NCBI GenBank assembly: GCA_041890515.1
Contig: JASDWX010000122.1
Span: 1 to 64,000, forward strand
Reading direction: 5' to 3'
DNA from: Colwellia_A sp041890515
Lineage (GTDB): Bacteria > Pseudomonadota > Gammaproteobacteria > Enterobacterales > Alteromonadaceae
Length of the DNA: 64,000 nucleotides
Shown here: piece by piece, positions 1-8,444 of the stretch
Layout of the letters: each line of letters begins with the position of its first letter
How positions within the stretch are numbered: the first letter of the stretch is position 1
Translations under genes and position numbers: made by a program
Notes under the pieces: model-generated
The model's input: the letters and a program-made list of their open reading frames with translations, nothing else
What the model was told of the DNA's origin: nothing
Databases searched by the model: none

Positions 1-50
1 ATATCGTCTCTCTTTGCCATCCATGGCATCGCGACATACCATTCGTCCTG
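1..50. repeat. Possible edge of a dispersed intergenic repeat
   Basis: This GC-richer stretch is unlike the AT-rich intergenic DNA elsewhere in the window. It contains a perfect inverted repeat, TGCCAT at 15-20 and ATGGCA at 23-28, with a 2-base spacer. Similar CCATGG-centred sequences occur as dispersed intergenic repeats in marine Alteromonadales, from memory. No second copy was found in this window, so repeat status is only a guess. It is cut by the window start. Confidence 0.25.
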
Positions 51-56
51 AATATA

Positions 57-79
57 AAAGGAGAGGTAGCCCCTCCTTT
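57..79 (-). terminator. Rho-independent terminator of the malic enzyme gene
   Basis: The arms AAAGGAGAGG and CCCCTCCTTT pair with one mismatch around a 3-base loop. Read on the minus strand the hairpin ends in CTCCTTTTATAT, a short T-run. It lies 28 bases past the stop codon of the malic enzyme gene. Confidence 0.65.
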
Positions 80-106
80 AAACGACATTAATTATTTTGT
101 ACCGCT

Positions 107-1348
107 CTATTCCATATAATTTTCTGGTAATGCTAATGCAGCAACGCCTGAGTCAACTGCGGCTTTAGCTACAGCAAGCGCCACGCGACCACACAAACGA
201 GGATCCATAGGTTTAGGGATAATATATTCTTTCCCAAAGGTTAAACTGGTTTCACAACTCGCGTCTAGCACCTCTTGTAAAACTGGCTCTTTTGCTAATT
301 CACGAATAGCGTTAACTGCTGCAATTTTCATTTCATCATTAATCGTTCTTGCGCGTACGTCTAGTGCGCCACGGAAAATAAAAGGAAAACATAAGACATT
401 ATTGACTTGATTAGGGTAATCAGAACGACCGGTAGCAATAATAATATCATCACGAGCAGCAAGGGCTAATTCGGGTTTGATTTCAGGATCAGGGTTAGAG
501 CAAGCAAAGACGACAGGGTTAGGTGCCATCAGTTTTACGTTGGCAGAAGAGAGTACATTAGGACCCGAAACACCAACGAAAACATCAGCGCCGTCAATAA
601 CATCTTCTAAGGTTCGTTTGTCTGTATTATTAGCAAACAAACGTTTATATTCATTAAGATCATCACGGCGAGTGTGAATGACACCTTTAGTGTCTAACAT
701 GTATATTTTTTCACGTTCTGCACCACATTTTATCAGGAGTTCCATACAAGCAATTGCCGCTGCACCGGCTCCCACACAAACAATGTTCGCATGCTTGAGT
801 TCCTTACCTTGAACTTCTAACGCATTAATCATACCTGCGGCAGTTACGATTGCAGTCCCGTGCTGATCATCATGAAATACTGGGATTTTACAACGCTCAA
901 TGAGCGCTTTTTCAATAGCGAAACATTCAGGTGCTTTTATGTCTTCTAAGTTAATACCACCAAAACTATCAGCAATATTAGCCACTGTATTTACAAACTC
1001 TTCTACCGTTTTATGCTTCACTTCTATATCAAACGAGTTAATATCGGCAAAACGTTTAAATAATAATGCCTTGCCTTCCATAACAGGCTTAGACGCCATT
1101 CCTCCTAAATTACCTAAACCTAATATCGCGGTACCATTGGTAATAACGGCGACAGTATTTCCTTTTCCTGTGTATTTATAAACATCATCTGGGTTTGCTG
1201 CGATCGCGCGAACGGGTTCAGCAACACCCGGACTATAAGCGAGAGATAGATCGAGGCTAGTTGCAGCGGCTGTAGTTAATTCAACACCTATTTTTCCAGG
1301 CGTTGGGAATTGATGGTAATCAAGAGCTTGTTGGCGAAAATCTGTCAT
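107..1348 (-). CDS. maeB: NAD(P)-dependent malic enzyme, short form
   Basis: Oxidatively decarboxylates malate to pyruvate in the cytoplasm and supplies NAD(P)H. The 413-residue protein begins with the malic N-terminal domain (YSPGVAEPV near residue 38), followed by an NAD(P)-binding domain with VCVGAGAAAIACMELL near residue 190. Motifs such as GLGNLGGMASKPVMEGKA match the MaeB class. The usual proteobacterial MaeB is about 750 residues because a phosphotransacetylase-like domain follows the malic domain; here the protein stops after the malic domain, so it is the stand-alone form. An AGGA lies about 8 bases before the ATG. It has its own downstream terminator and is separated from purA by about 500 bases, so it is probably a single-gene unit. 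Confidence 0.88.
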   Translation of the reverse strand: MTDFRQQALDYHQFPTPGKIGVELTTAAATSLDLSLAYSPGVAEPVRAIAANPDDVYKYTGKGNTVAVITNGTAILGLGNLGGMASKPVMEGKALLFKRFADINSFDIEVKHKTVEEFVNTVANIADSFGGINLEDIKAPECFAIEKALIERCKIPVFHDDQHGTAIVTAAGMINALEVQGKELKHANIVCVGAGAAAIACMELLIKCGAEREKIYMLDTKGVIHTRRDDLNEYKRLFANNTDKRTLEDVIDGADVFVGVSGPNVLSSANVKLMAPNPVVFACSNPDPEIKPELALAARDDIIIATGRSDYPNQVNNVLCFPFIFRGALDVRARTINDEMKIAAVNAIRELAKEPVLQEVLDASCETSLTFGKEYIIPKPMDPRLCGRVALAVAKAAVDSGVAALALPENYME

Positions 1349-1786
1349 GGTGAGTCCTATGATGCGTTAGGTAAATTAATTGTTTTATATATGCCATTTT
1401 TCACGTTTTATTATTTTTATATACAGCATAGTTATATATATTATTGTAATCTTACATTTTGTCCAACGTTATTCTTATATAAAAAAGTGCTAGAAGCTAT
1501 AACGAACATACCCTTAGCCCTTTTTGATTGCACATCATAAAACTAAATATTCGTTATATAGCTTTATCTATTCATCAATCCATTTGGTCATTTTTATAAA
1601 CTTCCCCGACTTGCTATACTTACTTGTAAAGTTATCTTTATTTCAACGCATAACAACGAATTTATCAGCACATTTATGCATAAAATATTTAAATTCTAGA
1701 AAAATTATCACTTTCATTTTTAACATCATAACTTTATGTTGCATCTATATTTAAATACCCGTTTGAATATAGTTTATTTTTGATAT
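1349..1786. other. AT-rich intergenic region with no recognised gene
   Basis: About 440 bases between the malic enzyme gene and the purA terminator. It must hold the minus-strand promoter of the malic enzyme gene, but the sequence is so AT-rich that no -35/-10 pair stands out. The short open frames on the plus strand are low-complexity and show no ribosome binding site or recognisable protein. Confidence 0.6.
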
Positions 1787-1788
1787 AA

Positions 1789-1813
1789 AAAAACCACCGA
1801 GAAGGTGGTTTTT
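1789..1813 (-). terminator. Rho-independent terminator of purA
   Basis: A 10-bp perfect stem (AAAAACCACC at 1789-1798, GGTGGTTTTT at 1804-1813) with loop GAGAA. A-runs and T-runs flank both sides, so it may work in both directions. It begins about 40 bases past the purA stop. Confidence 0.9.
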
Positions 1814-1855
1814 AAAAAGCTTTATTTCTCTAAAAAAAGAAATTATCGTAAACGA

Positions 1856-3154
1856 TTACTCAGAAAAAGGGTTAATCAAAACAATTGTTTCATTACGCTC
1901 AGGGCCCGTTGAAATAATATCAACTGGAACACCCGTTAATTCTTCAATACGCGCGATGTAAGCTATTGCGTTTGCAGGTAAAGCGTCACGAGAAGTTGCA
2001 CCAACAGTTACTTCAGACCAACCTGGCAATTCTTCATATACTGGTGTTATTTTATCATAACCTTCAGCTGCCGTTGGAGGTACAGTGATAATATCACCCG
2101 CTTCTGTTCTGTAACCCGTACAAATTTTTAGTGTTTCTAAACCATCTAAAACATCGAGTTTAGTTAAACAAAATCCTGAAACACTATTCACTTGAATAGC
2201 ACGATGCATAGCAACCGCATCAAACCAGCCACAACGTCGTTCACGGCCAGTAGTTGCACCAAATTCGTGACCAACAGTACCTAAATGATTACCAATTTCA
2301 TCGTCTAATTCTGTAGGGAATGGACCAGAGCCAACACGTGTGGTATATGCTTTAGTAATGCCTAAGATATAATCTAAATGACGAGGACCAACACCACAAC
2401 CGGTAGCAACACCACCCGCTGTTGTATTTGAAGAGGTTACGTATGGGTAAGTACCATGATCAATATCAAGTAAAGTTCCTTGTGCCCCTTCAAACATAAT
2501 TGACTCACCTTTTTTACGGGCTTGGTCAAGAATTTCTGAAATATCAGCAACCATCTTAAGGATAACTTCACGAACCGATAAAGCATCAGCAAGCACTGTT
2601 TCATAACAAACAGGCTCAACTTTATAGTAGTGCTCTAACGAAAAGTTATGGTATTCAACAATTTCTTTTAATTTAATCGCAAAAGACTCTGCACATACCA
2701 AGTCACCGACGCGAAGACCACGACGGGCAACCTTATCTTCATATGCTGGACCGATACCACGACCGGTAGTACCAATAGCTTTATTACCACGTGCGATTTC
2801 TCGCGCAGCATCTAATGCATTGTGGTACGGAAGAATTAATGGACAAGCATCACTAATAAGTAAGCGATCACGTACAGGAACACCTTTAGCTTCTAACATA
2901 GCGATTTCTGTCATCAAGGCTTTCGGGCATAATACTACGCCGTTACCAATGAGACATTTTACGTTGTCACGTAATACACCAGATGGAATTAAATGAAGTA
3001 CGGTTTTCTCACCGTCGATAACCAAAGTATGACCCGCATTATGGCCTCCTTGGTAACGTACTACGTACTTAGCTTTATCTGTGAGTAAATCAACAATCTT
3101 ACCCTTACCTTCGTCACCCCATTGGGTGCCTAGAACTACGACGTTTTTGCCCAT
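1856..3154 (-). CDS. purA: Adenylosuccinate synthetase
   Basis: Joins IMP and aspartate using GTP to give adenylosuccinate, the first committed step from IMP to AMP. The 432-residue length is normal for the family. The N-terminal GTP loop reads QWGDEGKGK (residues 11-19) with catalytic Asp14, and His42 lies in GGHNAGHT. Further signatures are GTTGRGIGPAYEDK, EGAQGTLLDIDHGTYPYVT and the C-terminal GPERNETI. It is the last gene of the hfl-type block in the same order as in E. coli (hflX-hflK-hflC-yjeT-purA), and it has a strong terminator downstream. Confidence 0.98.
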   Translation of the reverse strand: MGKNVVVLGTQWGDEGKGKIVDLLTDKAKYVVRYQGGHNAGHTLVIDGEKTVLHLIPSGVLRDNVKCLIGNGVVLCPKALMTEIAMLEAKGVPVRDRLLISDACPLILPYHNALDAAREIARGNKAIGTTGRGIGPAYEDKVARRGLRVGDLVCAESFAIKLKEIVEYHNFSLEHYYKVEPVCYETVLADALSVREVILKMVADISEILDQARKKGESIMFEGAQGTLLDIDHGTYPYVTSSNTTAGGVATGCGVGPRHLDYILGITKAYTTRVGSGPFPTELDDEIGNHLGTVGHEFGATTGRERRCGWFDAVAMHRAIQVNSVSGFCLTKLDVLDGLETLKICTGYRTEAGDIITVPPTAAEGYDKITPVYEELPGWSEVTVGATSRDALPANAIAYIARIEELTGVPVDIISTGPERNETIVLINPFSE

Positions 3155-3300
3155 GTTTTCAATTTCGATAAAAAATTAGGCGGGGATTTTATCAAATATT
3201 AAATTGGAGTCCAAGTAATAAATGATGATTTTTAGGACGATTTTAAAATATTCAATTATCTAAAGGGCTTAGAAAAGATTTTATCAATACTTTTGTTAAA

Positions 3301-3486
3301 TTATTGGAGTAAAAAAAGTATAAAGATCCCGAATATAATTAAACTAATACCAATATTTCGAATAGATGACGGTGATTCCTCTGCAAGCTTCAATACATAG
3401 CTCCGCCATTTATTAGGAAAAAGAGCAGGGATTAAACCTTCAATGATGAATGCGATGGCTAATGCCATTAATAATGTTTCGACCAT
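3301..3486 (-). CDS. DUF2065 (YjeT-type) small membrane protein
   Basis: A 61-residue protein with two hydrophobic segments (about residues 4-21 and 42-60) flanking a short polar loop containing NKWRSYVLKLAEESPSSIRN. Length, pattern and position between hflC and purA match the DUF2065 family, E. coli YjeT. Its biochemical role is unknown. Because a terminator lies between hflC and this gene, it is probably transcribed from its own promoter or by read-through, and possibly on into purA, which starts about 146 bases further. Confidence 0.85.
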   Translation of the reverse strand: MVETLLMALAIAFIIEGLIPALFPNKWRSYVLKLAEESPSSIRNIGISLIIFGIFILFLLQ

Positions 3487-3576
3487 ATTCTGTATTTCTC
3501 TCTCATTATGACAATGAATGTAAGTTACGTGCTAATCGTTAAAAAGTGGACCCTTTCTAATGATGTTACAGGTACA

Positions 3577-3604
3577 AAAAAGCCATGACAAGTCATGGCT
3601 TTTT
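3577..3604 (-). terminator. Terminator after hflC
   Basis: A perfect 13-bp stem, AAAAAGCCATGAC and GTCATGGCTTTTT, with a 2-base AA loop. It sits 16 bases past the hflC stop and should end the hfq-hflX-hflK-hflC transcript. Confidence 0.9.
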
Positions 3605-3619
3605 ATCAAACAAGGTTGG

Positions 3620-4507
3620 CTATTTTTGTACTTTAGCGCCTTCTTTTAAATAGTTAAAGAAGTCACTATCGGGTTTAACCACTAAGATATCACTTTTACT
3701 ATTAAAACTTTTTTCATAGGCTTGAAGACTACGGTAAAAGCTAAAAAACTCAGGATCTTGTCCGTATGAATCCGCATAAACTTTAGCGGCTAATGCATCG
3801 CCATCACCACGCATTTCTTGTGCGTCTTTTTGCGCGGTTGCTAACATGACTGTAACTTTAGCATCTATCGTTGCACGAATAATTTCCGCTTGCTCTTGAC
3901 CTTTAGAACGATGTTCTTTGGCCACAGCTGAACGCTCTGCACGCATACGGTCATAAATAGACACGCTAACTTCAGCAGGTAAATTAATTGCCTTAATGCG
4001 TACATCTATCACTTCAATACCTAAATCTTCACGACTACTTGCTGCACTTTCTAACGCTTTTGCCATAATTGCATTACGGTCACCTGAAACAATTTCCTTA
4101 ATGGTACGTGTACCAAACTCGGTACGTAAGCCATTATTTACTTTTTGTTTTAATAACGCGCGAGCATTTTCAACAGAACCTGCAGTACGTAAGTAGAATG
4201 TAGAGAAATCGACGATTTTCCACTTTACAAATGAGTCGACCATTAAATCTTTTTTCTCAGATGTTACAAAACGATCTGGTGCTTCATCAAGTGTTTGAAT
4301 ACGAGCATCAAGTTTGCGAACATTGTTAATAAACGGAATTTTGAAATGTAAACCAGGTTCATAGATTTTCATTTCACCGCTATCGGCGTCACGTTTAATT
4401 TTCGTAAACTGGAAAACGATACCACGTTGTCCTTCAAAAACGATAAAAACAGAAGAAACGGTTAGTACCAAAATTAATGCAATTATTGCAATTATAAAAT
4501 TTTTCAT
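3620..4507 (-). CDS. hflC: HflC, modulator subunit of the FtsH protease complex
   Basis: Together with HflK it forms the large periplasmic-facing SPFH/prohibitin-type membrane complex that surrounds and restrains the FtsH protease. The 295-residue protein starts with one N-terminal transmembrane segment (about residues 4-24, IIAIIALILVLTVSSVFIVF), followed by the band-7/SPFH domain (FEGQRGIVFQFTKI onward) and a C-terminal helical region rich in A, E and R. It begins 3 bases after the hflK stop, so the two are translationally coupled. A strong terminator follows. Confidence 0.97.
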   Translation of the reverse strand: MKNFIIAIIALILVLTVSSVFIVFEGQRGIVFQFTKIKRDADSGEMKIYEPGLHFKIPFINNVRKLDARIQTLDEAPDRFVTSEKKDLMVDSFVKWKIVDFSTFYLRTAGSVENARALLKQKVNNGLRTEFGTRTIKEIVSGDRNAIMAKALESAASSREDLGIEVIDVRIKAINLPAEVSVSIYDRMRAERSAVAKEHRSKGQEQAEIIRATIDAKVTVMLATAQKDAQEMRGDGDALAAKVYADSYGQDPEFFSFYRSLQAYEKSFNSKSDILVVKPDSDFFNYLKEGAKVQK

Positions 4508-4510
4508 TGC

Positions 4511-5656
4511 TTAATTTCTCCCATCGTTAAATCTGTCTGAACGACCTGACAAGGCAGGAGCAGAACTTGACGTATTAATCTGTTGATTCCCACTTGACTG
4601 GCTTTGTGGCATAGTGCGTTGAGTTGAAGACTGATTTTGCATGATTTTATCTAATGGTAAATACATCATATTGTTACCCCCCTCAACATCTACCATTACT
4701 TTACTGGTATTGGCATAAACGCTTTCCATCGTTGATAAATACATACGTTGACGAGTTACTTCTGGAGCCGCTAAATATTCAGGCAGTAATTTATTGAATT
4801 TAGCCACTTCACCTTCTGCGTCTAAAACCGTTTGTTGTTTATAGGCAATAGCTTCTTGTTCCATACGTTTTACACGTCCACGAGCTCTCGGTTCAATGCC
4901 ACTTGCATAAGCTTCGGCTTCACGTAAAAAACGAACTTCATCTTCTTGTGCAGAAATTGCATCATCAAAAGCATCTTTCACTTCTTCAGGAGGACGCGCA
5001 TCTTTAAAGTTAACGTCAACTACAATCAAACCTAAATTATAAGGAGCGATAATTTTATCTAACTCCTTCCACACATCTTGACGAACTTGTTCACGTCCAC
5101 TTGTTAAGATGTCATCCATCTTCGAATGACCAATAACAAAGCGTAAAGCACTGTCTAGGGATTGGCTCAAACTGTCATCAGCATCTGTGACACTAAAGAT
5201 GTAATTGCGTGCATCAACAACACGATATTGTATTTGCATTTCAACACGAACAACATTTTCATCTTGCGTTAACATAAAGCCTGATGCAGGTAAATCACGG
5301 GTAGTTTGCATATCTACTGGAATAATACGCTCAGCAAATGTCCACTTCCAACGCAAACCTGGCTCAACAACGCCAGTGTATTGCCCAAAACTTAAAACAA
5401 GCCCTTTTTCAGCTTCTTTAATGGTATAAAAGCCACTAAAAGCATAAACAAGAACACCAACAATTAGAGCAATTGCAATACCGACGCTAGATGCACCTTT
5501 CTTGCTACCGCCATTTGATGATTTACCACCAAAAATACCACCAACTTTATTACCAATATCTTTTAGTAAATCGTCTAAGTCTGGTGGTCCTTGATTCTTG
5601 TCATCTTTCTTTTTCCAGGGGTCTTTATCATTATTCCCCGGTTCATTCCACGCCAT
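4511..5656 (-). CDS. hflK: HflK, modulator subunit of the FtsH protease complex
   Basis: Partner of HflC in the membrane complex that controls FtsH. The N-terminus MAWNEPGNNDKDPWK closely resembles E. coli HflK and is followed by a cytoplasmic Gly/Lys-rich stretch, one transmembrane segment (IAIALIVGVLVYAFSGF), the SPFH domain, and a Ser/Gln-rich tail. The start was placed at the ATG at 5656, which has GGAG at 7-8 bases upstream and matches the known N-terminus; a GTG at 5668 in the same frame would add only four residues and overlaps that binding site. The protein has 381 residues. Confidence 0.97.
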   Translation of the reverse strand: MAWNEPGNNDKDPWKKKDDKNQGPPDLDDLLKDIGNKVGGIFGGKSSNGGSKKGASSVGIAIALIVGVLVYAFSGFYTIKEAEKGLVLSFGQYTGVVEPGLRWKWTFAERIIPVDMQTTRDLPASGFMLTQDENVVRVEMQIQYRVVDARNYIFSVTDADDSLSQSLDSALRFVIGHSKMDDILTSGREQVRQDVWKELDKIIAPYNLGLIVVDVNFKDARPPEEVKDAFDDAISAQEDEVRFLREAEAYASGIEPRARGRVKRMEQEAIAYKQQTVLDAEGEVAKFNKLLPEYLAAPEVTRQRMYLSTMESVYANTSKVMVDVEGGNNMMYLPLDKIMQNQSSTQRTMPQSQSSGNQQINTSSSAPALSGRSDRFNDGRN

Positions 5657-5729
5657 GGTCTTCTCCACTCATTTTAAATTAAATACATTCAATAACTGAT
5701 TTGCTCAATAACGGTAATATATCAGTCTG

Positions 5730-7016
5730 TTAACTTTCAATAAAGCCTTCTATACCAGCTTCATCGAGTTTAATTAGTCTATTCCATTCTCTAGCAGGTA
5801 ATTTTACCTTCAGTAAACAATCACCATTTTCATCATAGGACTCATCTTCGACGCAATCTAATTGATAAAACACACTACGAATTTTTCCTTCACTTGCTGG
5901 TAAGCGCAAGCTGTGCCTGATTATCTGCTTACCTAAGCGTTCTGACAATGCTTGAAAAAGTAGTTCAATACCCATACCTTTTTGAGCCGATAACCATACC
6001 CGAATCGGTAAACCCGTATCATCTCGATCAATTCTTGGCTGAATATTTTCCAATGCATCTATTTTGTTACAAATTAATAATTGTGGTACTTCACCCGCAT
6101 CAATCTCTTTTAATACTTCTTCTACCTGTTCAATATTTTCAGTTCTGCGGTCATCAGAAATATCAATCACATGAAGTAATAACTCAGCTTCACGTGTTTC
6201 AGTAAGTGTTGCTTTAAAGGCGGCAACTAAATCATGAGGTAAATGTCGAATAAACCCCACCGTATCAGCTAAAATTGCTCGACCTACATCTTCAACATTT
6301 ATTTTTCTTAACGTTGGATCTAACGTAGCAAAAAGTTGGTCAGCTGTATAAACGTCAGCTTTCGTAATTATATTAAATAATGTAGATTTACCTGCATTGG
6401 TATACCCCACTAATGAAAGCGTTGGAATTTCAGCGCGGGTTCTTGCTCGACGACCTTGTTGGCGTTGCTTTTCGACTTTACCTAAACGCTTACGTATATT
6501 AACCATTCGTTCACGGAGTAAGCGTCGATCAGTTTCTAATTGCGTTTCGCCAGGTCCACGTAGACCAATACCACCCTTTTGCCTCTCAAGATGAGTCCAG
6601 CCTCGAATAAGTCGAGTACTCATATGTCGCAACTGTGCAAGTTCAACTTGAAGTTTACCTTCATGTGTACGGGCACGTTGGGCAAAAATATCTAAAATAA
6701 GTGCGGTGCGGTCTACAACACGGCATTCACATAATGCTTCAATATTTTTTTCTTGTGAAGGTGATAATGCATGATTAAAAAGTACAACGTCAGCTTTATA
6801 AAGTGACACGGCTTCAGCAATTTCTTCAGCTTTACCACTGCCCACAAAAAACTTTGCATGAGGGGTATTACGTTTACCTGTAATAATATTAAGTGAATTT
6901 ATGCCAGCAGAATTTACAAGTAATTCAAATTCTTGCAAATCTTCACGTGCATTTTCATCAGGAAAATCCAGGTGAACAAGTATCGCTTGTTCACCTGCTT
7001 TATAACGATCAAACAA
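5730..7016 (-). CDS. hflX: HflX ribosome-associated GTPase
   Basis: A translational GTPase-like protein that binds the 50S subunit and splits stalled ribosomes, notably after heat stress. An N-terminal HflX domain (residues 1-~195, with GIGLRGPGETQLETDRR) precedes the G domain: P-loop GYTNAGKS (204-211), G3 DTVGF, and G4 NKID. The start codon is TTG; the resulting N-terminus MFDRYKAGEQA agrees with E. coli HflX, and no in-frame ATG is nearby. It lies 88 bases after hfq in the usual order. Confidence 0.96.
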   Translation of the reverse strand: MFDRYKAGEQAILVHLDFPDENAREDLQEFELLVNSAGINSLNIITGKRNTPHAKFFVGSGKAEEIAEAVSLYKADVVLFNHALSPSQEKNIEALCECRVVDRTALILDIFAQRARTHEGKLQVELAQLRHMSTRLIRGWTHLERQKGGIGLRGPGETQLETDRRLLRERMVNIRKRLGKVEKQRQQGRRARTRAEIPTLSLVGYTNAGKSTLFNIITKADVYTADQLFATLDPTLRKINVEDVGRAILADTVGFIRHLPHDLVAAFKATLTETREAELLLHVIDISDDRRTENIEQVEEVLKEIDAGEVPQLLICNKIDALENIQPRIDRDDTGLPIRVWLSAQKGMGIELLFQALSERLGKQIIRHSLRLPASEGKIRSVFYQLDCVEDESYDENGDCLLKVKLPAREWNRLIKLDEAGIEGFIES

Positions 7017-7104
7017 TTGAGCAGTACCTATAAACTAAATAGCTAAACCAAAAGATATTTTTGGACATTACATCTTTGGCCAACAACCAAACTCAATAAA
7101 ATCA

Positions 7105-7362
7105 TTAATCTTGTTGTTCCTGGTTATAATCACCTGTTTGAGGTGCAGGCATGGTAGAAACCGCCCGAGAAGGAACAACAGTAGAAATTGCGTGCTTATA
7201 AACCATTTGGCTTACTGTATTTTTGAGTAAGATAACAAATTGATCAAAAGATTCAACTTGCCCTTGTAGTTTAATACCATTAACTAGATATATTGCTACT
7301 GGAATGCGATCACGTCGTAAAGCATTCAAAAATGGGTCTTGTAAAGATTGCCCTTTTGCCAT
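7105..7362 (-). CDS. hfq: RNA chaperone Hfq
   Basis: Hexameric Sm-like protein that pairs small RNAs with mRNAs. The 85-residue protein has the standard N-terminus (MAKGQSLQDPFLNALRR), the Sm1 motif (NGIKLQGQVESFDQFVILL) and Sm2 with the conserved YKHAISTVVPSR. The C-terminal tail is short and acidic, ending NQEQQD. It lies between miaA and hflX as in many gammaproteobacteria. The A/T-rich DNA upstream (7363-7463) may carry its own promoter. Confidence 0.98.
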   Translation of the reverse strand: MAKGQSLQDPFLNALRRDRIPVAIYLVNGIKLQGQVESFDQFVILLKNTVSQMVYKHAISTVVPSRAVSTMPAPQTGDYNQEQQD

Positions 7363-7463
7363 TATTTGGCCCCTTTTCTTGTTATTTTTAATAAATGTAG
7401 TGTGCGAATTTTTTCATCAAACTAATTACTTACTATGCAACTGTTTTCATTATACATCAAGGT

Positions 7464-8444
7464 TTAAAGTTTGCTTACTGAAGACAAAATTACTTTTAAA
7501 TTATTTTCGTCTTCCATATGCAACCAATGCAAATTTGGCCAATTTCTCAGCCACGTCAATTGGCGTTTAGCTAATTGACGTGTAGCACAAATTCCCTTGA
7601 ATATCATTTCATCATGATCCACTTCATCATTCAAATATTCCCACATCTGTCGATAACCAACACAACGAATAGAGGGTAAATTATCATGTAAATCAGCACG
7701 CTGTTTTAACTTAACCACTTCTGCTTCAAAGTCTTGCTTAATCATCTGATTAAACCTTAAAGCAATCCGCGCATGTAAGTCTTTGCGATCTTTCGGCGAA
7801 ATAGCAAACTGTAGAACATCTCCGCCAAGACGTTCACCTTTCACTTTCGTTAATTCAGTCATGCTTTTGCCCGTGATCCGATAAACCTCTAGTGCGCGTA
7901 TTAATCGTTGCGGATCATTTTTATGAATACGCTCAGCAGATATCGGGTCTACGTCAGTCAATTGGGTATGTATATTATCCCAACCAAACTCTTTAGCCTC
8001 TGCTTCTATCGCTTGACGAATGTTAGCATCAGCGGTCGGCAAAGGTGAAATACCATCAATCAGGCTTTTAAAATACATCATGGTACCGCCTACTAATAAC
8101 GGTATACGGTTATTAGCCCGACTTTTTTCAATTTCTAATAAAGCATCTCGACAAAAATCGGCTGCAGAGTAGCTTTCACTCGCATCAATTAAATTAATTA
8201 AACGGTGTGGATACTTTACTAACTCATCTGCCGTTGGTTTTGCGGTGCCTATATCCATATCTCTATAAACAAGCGCAGAGTCAACACTGATAATATCGCA
8301 AGGCAAAGCATCATGTAATGCCATTGCTAATGCTGTTTTCCCCGATGCTGTAGGTCCCATCAAACAAATTACTGGCGGTAATTTACTTTGTTTGGTGTCA
8401 ATATTATTTATTGATAGAGCTTCAGACATCACTTTATTTGGCAT
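7464..8444 (-). CDS. miaA: tRNA dimethylallyltransferase
   Basis: Adds a dimethylallyl group to N6 of A37 in tRNAs reading UNN codons. The P-loop GPTASGKT is at residues 30-37, DSALVYRDMDIGTAKP follows, and the C-terminal region has VGYRQMWEYL and RQLAKRQLTWLRNW, all family signatures. Length of 326 residues is slightly above the E. coli protein because of about 20 extra N-terminal residues. The ATG at 8444 lies 11 bases inside the end of mutL; an alternative ATG at 8429 would remove the overlap. Neither has a clear ribosome binding site. Confidence 0.97.
   Translation of the reverse strand: MPNKVMSEALSINNIDTKQSKLPPVICLMGPTASGKTALAMALHDALPCDIISVDSALVYRDMDIGTAKPTADELVKYPHRLINLIDASESYSAADFCRDALLEIEKSRANNRIPLLVGGTMMYFKSLIDGISPLPTADANIRQAIEAEAKEFGWDNIHTQLTDVDPISAERIHKNDPQRLIRALEVYRITGKSMTELTKVKGERLGGDVLQFAISPKDRKDLHARIALRFNQMIKQDFEAEVVKLKQRADLHDNLPSIRCVGYRQMWEYLNDEVDHDEMIFKGICATRQLAKRQLTWLRNWPNLHWLHMEDENNLKVILSSVSKL

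Noticed and set aside
1310..1754. Two short plus-strand open frames in the AT-rich gap next to the malic enzyme gene
   Set aside because: Low-complexity Tyr/Phe/Ile-rich translation, no ribosome binding site and partial overlap with the malic enzyme gene.
5657..5668. GTG start four codons upstream of hflK
   Set aside because: The ATG at 5656 matches the known HflK N-terminus and has the ribosome binding site at proper distance, which overlaps the GTG-led extension.
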